Of a DNA stretch of 64,000 nt, positions 23,413-34,109 are shown one piece after another (the stretch's first letter is position 1; every line of letters starts with the position of its first letter). Source of the DNA: Bathynomus jamesi (Eukaryota; Arthropoda; Malacostraca; Isopoda; Cirolanidae). The translations under genes and the position numbers were made by a program. The notes below the pieces were generated by a model. It saw only the letters and a list, made by a program, of their open reading frames with translations, was not told where the DNA came from and did not search any database. The stretch lies in NCBI GenBank assembly GCA_023014485.1, contig JAJOZX010009082.1, forward strand, positions 28,501 to 92,500, given 5' to 3'.

Positions 23413-23439
23413 GTCCCAGGTACCTAACCTATTTCTTTT

Positions 23440-24455
23440 TTTTGCAGATCATAACATTTTGAAATTCTGTCTGAGTTCCTCATCCTTTGTCATGGACAAA
23501 TCGATGGCAACCATAACTGGAACTCTTGAAGCTACAAATAGAGAGTCATCAAAAGGAAAGGCGAAAATAACATCGCTACCTTCTCTAAGATCGTCCTCGG
23601 AAATTTTTTTTAGTTGGCCAACCATCATCCTCCATCAGTGGTAGCAAATTGCCAACAACACGGCAGGTTTTGCAATACTTCAGTGTTATCCAGTACACTG
23701 CTAACAGGAAAGACGCATTCAAAGAAACCGTAAACAACATCTTAAAGTTTTGGAACATGGCCCGCATTAAAACTAGCTTCCATTCGCAGTTGAGTTTTGT
23801 GATTGAGGCATTGTGGAAAGAGTGGCACTTACTCCAAAAGAGCAGAAAATGAGAAACTGATGCCGGAGGAAAATGGCAGAAGTTTTTGGACAGTGTGGAC
23901 AAGCTGTGGGATATCGGAGCATCTGATGCTGTTGAAGATGTAAAGAAGAATCGACTGCTGTCCGACAAGGACAAGAAAGAAGTCATTGACTTCTACCTCG
24001 ATCAACGTGGTCCTCGGGTGGCAATGATGAGCGGGAACGATAAAGTTTTTGCTGTAAAAAGAAAGCTACAGGAAGGAAGAAAATGTCCTCACCAGGAGCC
24101 GCAAACCTCAAAGTGTGCATACGAAACTGGAGATGAGGCCATGGAGAATGATGATACTGGCATATCAGGAGAGTCGGAGACAGAACTAGCGTTCCCCCTG
24201 CCGAAAGAGCCAAGTGTGTGTGTCAATCTTCCTCACCGCATCCTTAATGCACCTGCTGTCATGGAAGTGGCTGATCGTTTCCGCATGTCCAATAATCAGG
24301 TGCGTATTGTGTATAGAGGAGTCCAACTGATACAAGACTATGCGAACACGGTCACAAAGGACGAGGCACAGCTGCAGGATCTTCTGCAAGTGGTGGAAAA
24401 GAACCGGAAAGAGCTTGGCGACTTCAAGAAGTCATCACTCGCCATGATGACATAG
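23440..24455 (+). pseudogene. Transposase-like N-terminal protein of the 21689 element
   Basis: Broken frames give GSKLPTTRQVLQYFSVIQY, then KETVNNILKFWNMARIKTSF, LWKEWHLLQKSRK, DSVDKLWDIGASDAVEDV and, from 23886, a 189-codon frame ending SLAMMT. The LPT-x-VL, FW-x-KARI and LDIG-x-DA blocks match the N-terminal part of the protein at 53930-55600. No catalytic block follows, so only the first third of that family's protein is encoded. Breaks: a frameshift near 23610 and stop at about 23850. Function beyond belonging to a transposon is unknown to me. Confidence 0.55.
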
Positions 24456-24938
24456 CACAGAGGGACAACGTTGCAGCCAGTGACGTGTGATAGTGGTCAA
24501 TACAATGTAAAAGTGATTGTTTAAGTTATTGTTTCTTTCTTCCTTATTTGTCTGCTATTTGCTGATTTTTTTGAAAAGTATAGGTGATTGTGGTTTTTCC
24601 CATTATTTGGCACTGTACTAGCACATTGGTATTACCTGTATACAGGCACAACTTTCAAACCGTTAGTCGTATGACATTGGCAGGCACACCAGACGACTTC
24701 TCTCATCAAGAGGATTCAGAAAACATCCCTACTTAATGATTTATCTTGATTCAGTAAAAAGTTAAAAAGTATGCATTTTAAAAAAAACCCGTAATTTCAA
24801 GGTCGATGTGAGACCCCTAAATATTGATCAATTTTTGTAAAAAAAAGTGGTACCAATGTGCTAGTATAGTGCCAAATAATGGGAAAAACTACGATAACTT
24901 ATACTTTTAAAAAAAAAATTGAAAAGTGGGCCACCCTA

Positions 24939-25042
24939 ATGTACAATCATGCACCAACACCTCGCACCATTAAGGTAATGCTAGAGACACATTATAACCA
25001 AATACTTCATTCCATACCACGCCCCACAGACATCTCGCAGTA

Positions 25043-25093
<51 letters not shown>

Positions 25094-25466
25094 ACCCATA
25101 AAGCACTGGCACGACTCAGTCAGAATGCAGTCTTAGGTGCGAAGCTGCCACCCTTTGACAGGTCAGAGACCAGCCTGAGCAGATTGGATCGAGTTAACAT
25201 AGCATGATTCCGATGTGGACATCACCCCAACTTAGACATATAAACACAGACTAGACAATTCCACAGAAGACACCTGCCACCTGTGCCAGGACACACCACA
25301 AACAACTGAACACATTATGACAGACTGTACCACTCTAGCATAACATACAACACATCATCACTAATGGGCTGAACCTCTGGTTCACTCCAGAGAGGGTGAT
25401 CGGTTACCTGCATGCCACTGGCTTGCTCAATCAGGGTGGGCTGATCGGCTAACCAACAACAACAAC
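24939..25466 (+). pseudogene. LINE-J 3' end with terminal zinc-binding motif
   Basis: After the long-TIR element the LINE-J protein continues HAPTPRTIKVMLETHYNQIL, a (CA)n expansion (about 25048-25091), then CGHHPNLDIYKHRL and CHLCQDTPQTTEHIMTDC, the C-x2-C..H..C motif typical of jockey-type LINE C termini. The 3' end is GGGLIG then a CAACAACAACA tail, right before the ATAGTTGCC target duplication at 25467-25475. Confidence 0.7.
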
Positions 25467-27170
25467 ATAGTTGCCGAATTACATGACCCCCCCACAACGA
25501 GATCCAATCTGGACAACATCCTCTTCCCTGAAGATCCAGTGGATGCGGCTCTGGCGCAGCTACACGGTGTGGCTGAGGGGAGCTCGGCCGCGCCTGTGTC
25601 TTATGGACCTGCCCTTGCCTCCTGGTGCCATTTTTTCCACCCCTTCATGAGACCACTCTGGTTCATCTCCTTCCACCCCTGCAGTACCTGCCCCCTCCCT
25701 GTGAGCCACCCTGAGCACATCCTCCCTCCCACCTGCTTGGTCCTTCTGGTACCCCCTATCACCACCCAGGGTCTGCCGTGAGACCCCAAACAGATGGGGA
25801 GGTGCCACTCTGGGAAATAAAGCGCCCCCTCCTGACCGGAACACAGAAGCCCACCAAGAAACTTCTAACCCTCTCAGCCTTCTACATTCTCCTAGCTGCC
25901 GTGATCCACGCCTCCGGTCTCGCTCGACCGACTAGATCCCGCAACCTCTGCAGAGATTGACTGCCCGATTGATTCCTTCTCTGGTGATCAGCAGATAGCC
26001 AGCCATACTCCTGAACCATCCTTCGCCTTCGCAAACCCCAGATCTCCCTTCACACTCCAACTTCCTAGACCCTACATCTTTACCCATCCCCCATTATCAA
26101 ACAATGAATCCCCCAAAAACTACAACTGGAACTGCAGAGAAATATTTGCGAATTACAAAGGTCTTAATTCCTTGATTGCCACTTCTCATCCTGGGGACAA
26201 GGCCCATGCCCTGCCCGACTGGATATTCCTACATCACCACCCCATCTCCTACCTGCACTTGAAGGGGGGGGGGGGGGGGCTGCCATTTTCATACACCATG
26301 CAGTCCCTTTCCACAATCTCCCTATCCAATCCCCATTACAGGTGATTGCTACCCAGCTTTCACTGGATAGACAGTATACCATCTGTTCAATATACCTCCC
26401 TCTTCACACACTAGTCTCTCACGATGACCTGGTGGAGGTGAACAACAACTCCCCAGGCCCTTTCTATTACTGGGCGATTTCAATAGTCACCACCCCTTGT
26501 GGGGAGAAACGCACTCTACCTATATGGCCCTGATCCTGATTAATATCATGACTGAGCTCTCCTTCGAGTGCCTCAATGATGGCTCTCCTACATTCTACCA
26601 TGCCACCACCTGCACTCCATCCTGGATAGACCTGTCCTTCGTGTCAACCGATACCCTCCTTGATTTCACATGGCAAGTCCTCGAAAAGGACTATGGAAAT
26701 GACCATTTCCCTGTTCAACTCGCGTTCGATTGTCCCGACCAGACTGTTCAGGTACCAGAAAAATGAATTACTGCTGAAGCTAATTGGTCCTGCTTCCACG
26801 ATGATACATATACAACTCTTACAGCTGCTCATTTCCCATCCTCCAATGAGTGCATTGCATACTTCGAGGCAGTTGTTGTAGTGGCTGCGTGCACTAACAT
26901 CCCACGATCCTCCACCTACCCCTGCACCTGACGGATACCTTGGTGGACCCCGGAGTGCATGGAGGCCGTAGCACCAAGAGGAAGGCTACCTGTTGCATGG
27001 AGATGCAGCGGGCCAGGGCCATCACCATCCCCCGGCGTACAATGAAGACAGTGCGCTGAGCTTCTTGGTGTGCCTTTGTATCCGGCGTCACCACCACCAC
27101 ACCTTCGGCCACCATCTGGAAGAAGGTTATAATGTTTCAGACCAACAAAGACCCTAGGATCCACTCATGG
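25467..27170 (+). pseudogene. Old I-like LINE, ORF1 3' part and endonuclease
   Basis: After LINE-J, Pro-rich ORF1 sequence continues to about 25960. From 26100 the apurinic-like endonuclease can be followed through frameshifts: YNWNCREIFANYKGLN, then LLLGDFNSHHPLWG (catalytic Asp/Asn block), SWIDLSFVSTDTLLDFTWQV, and YGNDHFPV, in which the catalytic SDH has become NDH. PSATIWKKV near 27115 ends the piece. A run of 14 G (26266-26279) and many stops show age. The homologous intact order is seen in the LINE at 42.1-48.4 kb. Confidence 0.7.
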
Positions 27171-27214
27171 CTGGTCTACCTAACTGTGTTCATAATTGTG
27201 TATTGTGCAAGTCC

Positions 27215-27800
27215 TCTGTGGTGGCGGAGGGGACCTACAATTTTATGTGGGTTCTGAACAAGGAACATAAGAAATATTTATAGTGGGCACACTAGGGGCC
27301 ACATTGGCCCATCGAGGTGGCTCCACTATGTAAAAACTGCCTGTACATTGCAACAACCAATTTTTACAAAACTAAATAATTATCAATTTGAAACTAAAGA
27401 TAGAATCTCTGGATCCAGAGGATCAAGTCGTAATAGACTACTATCTACAAATATGTTATACTCTGTCTATTTATAACCGACATGCAAATATATCAGATCC
27501 AAAGAATCCAGTCAATTTCATTACGGTATCCATCAATACCAGTACCTTGCCAACCAAAAATAAGTCATGGTCTATATCAATTGCGGACCAAGTCGCAATT
27601 TACAACCATATACATTACAATATATATACTTAGGAGGAAAAGTGTAGGTGTGGCTATAAAGACTGTACAGTAATGTAGAAATGTGTGTGCACCCATTTTG
27701 GGTTTCCCATTTAAAGGTGTTTGTGTGGCAAGTGAAGATCATGAGTTTTTCAATACCTCACAGTACTATGGGGGGCACTGCTTGGCAGAGGAATCTCTCT
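27215..27800. other. Non-coding stretch with SINE-tail-like segment
   Basis: The segment 27228-27262 (GGCGGAGGGGACCTACAATTTTATGTGGGTTCTGAAC in pieces) resembles 48508-48541 next to the 5S-like SINE, in the same orientation. The remainder up to 27800 is AT-rich with no coding blocks, terminal repeats or RNA gene that I can recognise. Confidence 0.4.
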
Positions 27801-28020
27801 AAATGGGGTGTGTAAGGACAGAGTATCCCCTAACCCAAGATGCTGCCTCCCTATATCCCACAACACTTGTAAAACTATGTTTTCTTAAATTTGTTCTACA
27901 TCTTGGCTTAAATAATTTCATACTATGACCTCTAGTCTGGTTATTGTGATCTTTAATGAAAAGAGAATCAAAATCTATCTTATCCACCCTTAATTTTACT
28001 ACCTTAAACTATACCCAATC
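27800..28020 (-). pseudogene. LINE 3' coding fragment
   Basis: On the - strand, LDKIDFDSLFIKDHNNQTRG followed by HSMKLFKPRC..LRKHSFTSVVGY is the C-terminal block of a CR1/L2-type LINE ORF2. It is distinct in sequence from the CR1-like copy that starts directly upstream at 28024 and probably belongs to another family. Only about 60 codons remain. Confidence 0.55.
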
Positions 28021-28023
28021 TAT

Positions 28024-28831
28024 CAACATATGCGTCTAATCAATTTTTGAACATGTTTATAGACATGCTACTAATTACTTCTACCGGCAAACTATTCCAG
28101 CTATTTACTATTCTATGCGCAAAGAAGTTTTTGGCAACTGCTGTCTCGAACCTTCTACTTCTCAACTTACACCCGTTATTTCTAGTCCTATTATATTGAG
28201 ATATTTCGAAAAAGCTATCTCTATCTACATTATCGAACCCATTCATAATTTTGAAAACCTGGATTAGCTCACCCCTTAGCCTCCTAGTCTCGAGTGTAGT
28301 CAATTTTAACTCTAAGCCTATCCTTGTATGACTTTGACCTAAGAGGCGGAATCATCTTAGTTGCTCGTCTTTGAACTCTTTCAATTTTGTTTATATCTTT
28401 GCGCATATGCAGATTCCAAAATTGAATCGCACACTCAAAATGGGGTCTAACTAATGATTTATAAAGAGGTACTATAATATTGCGCGATTTGTACTCAGAA
28501 TTCTGAGCTGTAATTGACTGCTGCTGTACTTTGTTTCGCTACTTTTAAATCACCAGTGACTATAACTCCTAAATCTTTTTCCTGCTCTACGCTTATCATC
28601 TCTTTCCCTGACATACTATACGCAAAATTAGTTACACGAACCTATATGTAAAATTTTGCATTTATCAACATTAAATCTCATTTGCCATGTGACTGACCAA
28701 TCAACGATTTTATTCAGATCATTCTGGATTTTACCTCTAACTTCGTCATTAATCGCCCTACCACCCAGCTTCGTGTCATCCGCAAACTTTGAAACTGTAC
28801 TGACTAGGCAGACATCTAAATCGTTAATATA
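28024..28831 (-). pseudogene. CR1-like LINE (- strand), RT 3' half and C terminus
   Basis: The frame from 28831 reads INDLDVCLVSTVSKFADDTK, the FADD catalytic box, then WQMRFNVDKCKILHIGS. Further frames give the C-terminal block ETRRLRGELIQVFKIMNGFD and AHRIVNSWNSLPVEVISS. It continues across the mariner at 28832-29605. Several stops and frameshifts. It is about the same family as the copy at 14861. Confidence 0.75.
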
Positions 28832-29605
28832 CAGGGTGTCCCATAAGTCCGGCATCATAGGAAAAATAATAAAAAAGGCAAAACAAAAGCTTTTATTTAC
28901 AGAATGTGCTCAATATGTCCACCATTTTTTCAATACACAAATTCAAACGTGATACCCAGTCAGCAAGCACACAGTGAATGATGTCAGGAGTAATGGTGTT
29001 ATATGCCCGAATAATGTGCTGCCGCAAATGTTCAACACACCTAAATTTCTCTGCATGTACCAGTGCTTTCAAGTGGCCCCAGAGATAAAAATCTAGTGGC
29101 GTGAGATCCGGACTTCTAGTTGGCCATTCCACAGGCCCTTGACATCCTATCCAATGACCAGGGAATTGTTGGTACAGGTATTCCCTTACTTGGGTGCTGT
29201 AATGTGCAGGAGCGCCATCTTGCTGGAACCATGTTGGGAAATTTCCTTCTTCGTTCAAGACACTGGGAAATGCTTCTTCCTTGAGCATACGTAGGTAGGT
29301 GCCTCCACTGACATGTTCATCGGAAAAGAGGGGGCCTATGATGCGATCCTTCCAAATGCCACACCATACCATCACCCAAGATGCACCTTGTTCCTTTGAA
29401 GAGGTATACCAGTGAGGGTTGTTTTGAGACCAGTAGCGGGTGTTCTGTCGATTTACTCACCATTTCCATAAAAAACAGCCTTGTCACTGAACAGAATGGT
29501 GGACGGGAAATTGGCATCCCGAGCATAAGAAAAATATGAATTATGGTTTGTGGAAATAGAAAAATATGAATTTCTCCTATGATGCCAGACTTATGGGACA
29601 CCCTG
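28832..29605 (-). mobile_element. Mariner-like element, internally deleted
   Basis: Ends CAGGGTGTCCCATAAGTC and complement are flanked by TA at 28830-28831 and 29606-29607. The 774-bp element interrupts the CR1 RT between LLFLIY and INDLDV. It lacks the N-terminal helix-turn-helix part: coding starts just ahead of the first catalytic block (DANFPSTILFSDKAVFY). The inverted repeats are at least 30 bp and near identical. Confidence 0.92.
28893..29375 (-). pseudogene. Mariner transposase C-terminal part
   Basis: A 160-codon frame holds MVWCGIWKDRIIGPLF, FQQDGAPAHYSTQVREYL (second Asp) and WPTRSPDLTPLDFYLWG (third Asp), with 36 residues between the two Asp. The first Asp block (ILFSD) lies upstream in a shifted frame near 29480-29510. 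Mariner families are named by this spacing; 36 does not fit the classical 34 and may reflect an unusual subfamily or a small indel. HTH domain absent, so inactive. Confidence 0.8.
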
Positions 29606-29980
29606 TATATAAGAAAAAGCAAGGGGCCCAATACAGAACCCTGAGGAATGCCACTCGCTACATTAGCCCAACATGACTCCACTCCATCAACGACCACCCT
29701 CTGTTTCCTACCTCGCAACCACTCTTCTATCCAATTTATTACTACACCCCTGATTCCATGAGCTTTAGTTTTCTCAATGAGTCTTTTGTGTGGTATGGTG
29801 TCAAATGCTTTTTGAAAATCTAAATACACTACATCAACCACCCAATGACTATTGTAAATGTCAACCACGCTTTGAAAAAATTCTAAAAGATTAGTTAAGC
29901 AAGATTTGTTTCGCCTAAAACCATGCTGCGTATTTCTAAGTTATGCAGTTCTAAGTGTTTGACTATACAATCCCTAATTA
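29606..29980 (-). pseudogene. CR1-like LINE (- strand), RT fingers and palm
   Basis: On the - strand: HGFRRNKSCLTNLLEFFQSV, VVYLDFQKAFDTIPHKRL, INWIEEWLRGRKQRVVVDG, then SGIPQGSVLGPLLFLIY up to the mariner. Upstream it is cut by CACTA-2 (target duplication TTA at 29978-29980), and the preceding RT portion is at 32574. Reading frame is mostly open here. Confidence 0.78.
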
Positions 29981-32570
29981 CACTGGTATGCATCAATTTT
30001 GCTGTCAAGGGTTTTGTAAGTGATTCTTATAGTGTGTTTCCTGCTGATTTCGAATCTGCAATCCGTTTTTCTCAATCAGCTCAGGTTATCCGGCTATGGC
30101 CTCATAAGTAAAATATAATTTTTCGTGATTTTGTCAAAGCGGAATTGGAACAGTAACATCTATCATCACTTGTTTCACTTGTATAATATCTTTTTTTACT
30201 TTTCAGGCATATAGATAAAATATTTCATAATGAATAGAGCGTGTAAAAATGATCCCAATAGATTCTGCTACATATGTGGGACGGTTACCATGCCAAATAA
30301 CCAGTCCCAAATCACTAAATTTGTGAAGACAATGTATAGAGCATACTTTGGAATTAAGCTAGGGGACCAGGACAAAAATTTCGCCCCTCATATGTGCTGC
30401 AAGACATGCATTGAAAATTTGAGAAGATGGAGCAAAGGCAGAGTGAAATCTTTGCCTTTTGGAATTCCCATGATTTGGAGAGAAAGAAAGGATCATGTGA
30501 CAGATTGCTATTTCTGCATGACAAACCTCCAAGGTGGGCTTATAAATTTATTTTTCTTAAATATTTTGAAATCCTCATGAAACGACATAATATTCACCAT
30601 ATATAGCATAATATTCACCATAATGGTAATCATACATTTACATATACATATTGTTATAGAAAATACATTTACACATGTCTGAATGCTTCTTCTATTTCAT
30701 ATGCAAGTTTTATATCCATGTTTCTGTGTTTCTATTTTCAGGAGTTAACAAGAAGAATAAACACATTGTTGTATACCCTGACATTCCTTCTGCTATGAGA
30801 CCTGTACCCCATGGTCCTAGAATTCCAATACCCGACCCACCTCAAACCCTGGACTTTGATGATTCTGATGATGAGTCAATGACCAATGCCAATGACCAGT
30901 CCCATTCGTATATACCTCAAAATACCGCTTCAAATGAGCCGAGGCCTCTCAACCAGGCCAAACTTAATGATCTTACCAGGGATTTAGGACTTTCCAAATT
31001 AGCTGCCGAGATCCTGGGCTCACGACTTCGAGAGGACAACTTGCTGGCTCCAGGAACAACATTCTCCTGGTATAGGAAATGAGAGGAAGAATTCTGCAAG
31101 TTTTTTGCAGTGCACGAAAATACCTCTTCCTTAGTGTACTGCTGCAATGTTGAGGGGCTAATCAAATCCTTGGGCCTGCCATATAATGCATCAGAATGGA
31201 GGCTATTTATAGACTCGTCTAAACGAAGTTTGAAAGCAGTACTTCTCAACATTGGGAATAGGGCTGCATCAGTCCCTGTAGCACATTCCGTACAACTTAC
31301 TGAGAGCTACGATAACATGAAAATTTTACTGGATGCTCTTGTATACGACCAACATAACTGGAGGATCTGTGGAGATTTGAAGGTAATACTAATATCATAA
31401 GTAAACTATTGCTATTGACTATGTTGTTTTTCCAAAGGTTATTTGAGAGCGTATAAGAACACTTAACTTCCCCACAGAAGTGATACAGTCCAATGCATAG
31501 ATTTTTTTATCTGATAGAACAAATTCTCTAAATTCTTTAAATATTTTCATTTTTTTTCAGATTGTGGCATTTGTATTGGGAATGCAAGGGGGATACACGA
31601 AATACCCATGTTTCCTCTGCAAATGGGATAGCCGAGCGGATGAGAAGCACTATGCACAGTGTGAATGGACATCCAGAGAGAATTTTGAACCTGGGTCGCA
31701 TAATGTCGTGTCAGTGCCCCTTGTACCACCAACAAAAATTTTGCTCCCACCACTTCATATTAAGCTGGGCTTGATGAAAAATTTCAGCAAATCAATGAAT
31801 AAGGAGGTTCAGCATTCCGATATCTCGAGAGTAAATTTCCTCATATATCTGATACTAAACTAAATGCTGGGGTTTTTGATGGTCCTCAAATTCGAACTTT
31901 GATCAAGGATACTCAGTTCAAAAACGCAATGACTCCAACTGAGAAGAATGCCTGGCAGGCATTCAAATCAGTTGTCACTGATTTTTTTGGCAAGTGTAGA
32001 AGTCCAGAATACGAGTCCATTGTCGAAAACTTGATGGAAGCTTTCAAAGTTCATGGGTCACACATGTCCATAAAAATGCACTTTTTGTGGCCCTACTTGG
32101 ACTATTTTCCTGAAAATTGCGGGGATTATAGTGAGGAACAGGGTGAATGATTTCACCAAGATATCAAAATAATGGAAGAGAGGTACCATGGAAACTGGGA
32201 TATCAATATGCTGGTGGACTGTTGCTGGTGTTTGAAGCGAGACGTGCCCGAAGAAAAACACAGACGGAAAGCCAAAAAAACTTCATTCCTTCCTCAATAA
32301 ACTTTTTTCCATATTCATTGTATGAATAAAAGTATTTATTCACACAATGTTTTCATTTTTCACGAGTGTTCTTATAATATTACTCGTATCTACAGTGTTT
32401 AAGCTAAAAAAATCAATAAAATTGGACTTATAATAAATGGTCAATAGAGAAAAAACCTGATCTGATTGAGGAAAACCAATGTCATTTTCGAATTCAGCAT
32501 GGTCGAATTATATAATATGAGTTGAAAAAACCCTCGCAGCAGACAAAAAAATTTCATATACATACCAGTG
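29981..32570 (+). mobile_element. CACTA-like transposon, copy 2
   Basis: The ends are CACTGGTATG and CATACCAGTG, with a 3-bp duplication TTA at 29978-29980 and 32571-32573. Subterminal repeats resemble those of copy 1 (TTTTTCTCAATCAGCTCAGG near 30068 and CCTGATCTGATTGAGG near 32455). It interrupts the - strand CR1-like LINE within its RT. Exon layout is the same as in copy 1. Length 2590 bp. Confidence 0.87.
30230..32300 (+). pseudogene. CACTA-like transposase, copy 2, three exons
   Basis: Exon 1 (30230-30533) starts MNRACKNDPNRFCYICGTV and carries C-x2-C pairs (YICG, MCCKTC, DCYFC). Exon 2 (30742-31382, after TATTTTCAG) has YPDIPSAMRPVPHGPRIPIP and EWRLFIDSSKRSLKAVLLN. Exon 3 (31561-32300, after TTTTTTTTCAG) has LGMQGGYTKYPCFLCKWDSR, LLPPLHIKLGLMKNFSKS, MHFLWPYLDYFPENCGDY and RYHGNWDINMLVDCCWCLKR. 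Breaks are a TGA at 31080-31082, a frameshift near 31810 and a TGA at 32148-32150 where copy 1 has Arg (EEQGERFHQ). Two of these stops fit CGA to TGA. Exon 1 and exon 3 Cys/His clusters suggest metal binding; catalytic residues are not established. Confidence 0.75.
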
Positions 32571-32573
32571 TTA

Positions 32574-33960
32574 TTGATTCCAGTAGCTTACCTACAACAG
32601 ATGTTAAACTGATTGGCCTATAATTTCCCGCTGCACCTTTATTGCCTTTCTTAAAGATAGGTGTTACGTTTGCTAACGAAATTATCTGGTACGCACTCCT
32701 CAGAAATAGATGCGTTAAAAATCTTTGTTAGTGGCACAACAATGCTATCTTTTAATTCTTTTAGTTGTATGGGATATATGGAATCTGGCCCTGGTGATTT
32801 ACGCATTTTCATTTTATCAATATACCATAGCGCATTACCCCTCCTTCACTAACCACAATATTATCCAAAATATTAACATTATCAAGAGGTATTATGTCTA
32901 TGACTGTAGGGATATTCGTTACATCTTCTATAGTAAAAACTGACGTAAAGAATTCATTTAGCAAGGTAGTCATTTCCTTATTTTCAGAAACTAGATCTCC
33001 ATTAACATTTTTCAACAGCCGCAAGACACTTTTTACTAGATTTCTATTGTTGATGTATTGAAAGAATTGCTTGGGGTTTTCTTTACCGTCATGAGCTATG
33101 GAGATTTCACTTTTTGCTTCATGCCTTAGAGATATGTAGTTCTTTCGTAACCACAAATTGTCTTTATCGCGCTTATGTTGCCTATAAGCCCGATTTCTAC
33201 TCTTTATAATGTCTCCTACTCTAGAAGTAAACCACAAGGGCCTGTTGTTTACTTTTGCATGCTTAATTTTGTATGGTACACATTCCTCATTTATAGTCCT
33301 AAATACTGTTTCAAACGATTCCCACATTAGTTTTGCGTTGGAGTTTCCCATTACATTTTCCCAATTGATGTGTGACAATTTATTTCAAAATTTACAAAAG
33401 TCTGTGTGCTGGAAGTTGGGAATTTTAGTCGAGTTAGCTGGTTTTGAGTGACTTACTGGGAGGACAAACTCTACCATATTGTGATCGCTATTGCTTAATG
33501 GTTTTATTACTTGAAGATCAGTAATTAGCCTATTATCCATAGTTATTACTAAATCTTAAATACTGTCCAACCTCGTAGGTTCCCCAACCTTTTGAATAAG
33601 AAAGCTATCCTCGAGAAAATTAACCTAACGATTACCTTCTGCATCTCCCTGCATTGTATCGTAATTCACGTTGGTGCAATTAAAGTCACCCATAACTAAA
33701 GCCTGCTCACTACCTATTATTCTCTTTAGTTCACGATATAATGCTTCATTCGTATCAGCTGCTTGATTAGGGGGCCTATATATAACCGCAAGAAGTAGTT
33801 TGACATCGTTCAATTTAAGTTCTGCTATAGTTGAATCTATTGGTTCTGGAATTGTGTGCTTTACTTCTGTAATGTTCGCAATATTATCTTTGATATACAA
33901 CATAGCACCACCACCTCACCTACCTATTCTGTTTTTAACAAAAAGTCTATAACCTCAAAT
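32574..33960 (-). pseudogene. CR1-like LINE (- strand), endonuclease and linker
   Basis: Reading leftwards from 33960, the endonuclease gives ELKLNDVKLLLAVIYRPP, GSEQALVMGDFNCTNVNYDT and, near 33480, LSNSDHNMVEFVLP (SDH block). Then follows the linker SHINWENVMGNSNAKLMWES, RPLWFTSRVGDIIKSRNRAY and NPKQFFQYINNR, and near 32780 the start of RT (KSPGPDSIYPIQL-like). About four stops or frameshifts break it. CACTA-2 cuts the LINE just after. Confidence 0.72.
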
Positions 33961-34109
33961 TTGATACTCCCCTACAAAGTCACGTGTTTCTGTGCTAAGC
34001 CACGATTCATTTATCGCAATTAAATCAGTCTTTACAAGCAATTAAAGAAAAAAATTCATGTGTTTTATTTCGTAAGCTACGAGCATTTAAAAGGATAGAA
34101 CCTTCAAAT

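Larger units (their letters stand above)
21689..24938 (+). mobile_element. Long-TIR element with hAT-like ends
   Basis: The ends are TAGGGTGGCCCACTTTTCAA and its complement, with perfect 8-bp duplications ATGTACAA at 21681-21688 and 24939-24946. Inverted terminal regions extend about 380 bp. Each terminal region also folds on itself: the ATTATTTGGCACTAT-x-CCAGCACATTGGTA motif near the tip is repeated in inverse orientation about 300 bp further in. The interior holds a degenerate protein (23440-24455) and the nested hAT-1 derivative 22128-23412. Net length about 1.96 kb. Confidence 0.85.
14038..25466 (+). mobile_element. LINE-J, 5'-truncated and broken by four insertions
   Basis: A jockey-like LINE 3' fragment lies between perfect 9-bp duplications ATAGTTGCC (14029-14037 and 25467-25475). 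Its own sequence is only about 0.9 kb: 14038-14117, about 17198-17378, 21566-21688 and 24939-25466, ending in an (AAC)n-type tail. The pieces read in order as one protein: NHIQDVKNKCTSRLNTLRVL, then YKQYICSVMDYASPCWAPII, then LHAQTKILKVREHLDIRG, then CGHHPNLDIYKHRL with CHLCQDTPQTTEHIMTDC. Insertions between them are hAT-2, CACTA-1, a solo LTR and the 21689 long-TIR element. Confidence 0.85.

Noticed and set aside
29317..29868. Apparent fusion protein of RT and another sequence
   Set aside because: It is the CR1 RT frame reading by chance into the inserted mariner at its TA site, not a gene fusion.
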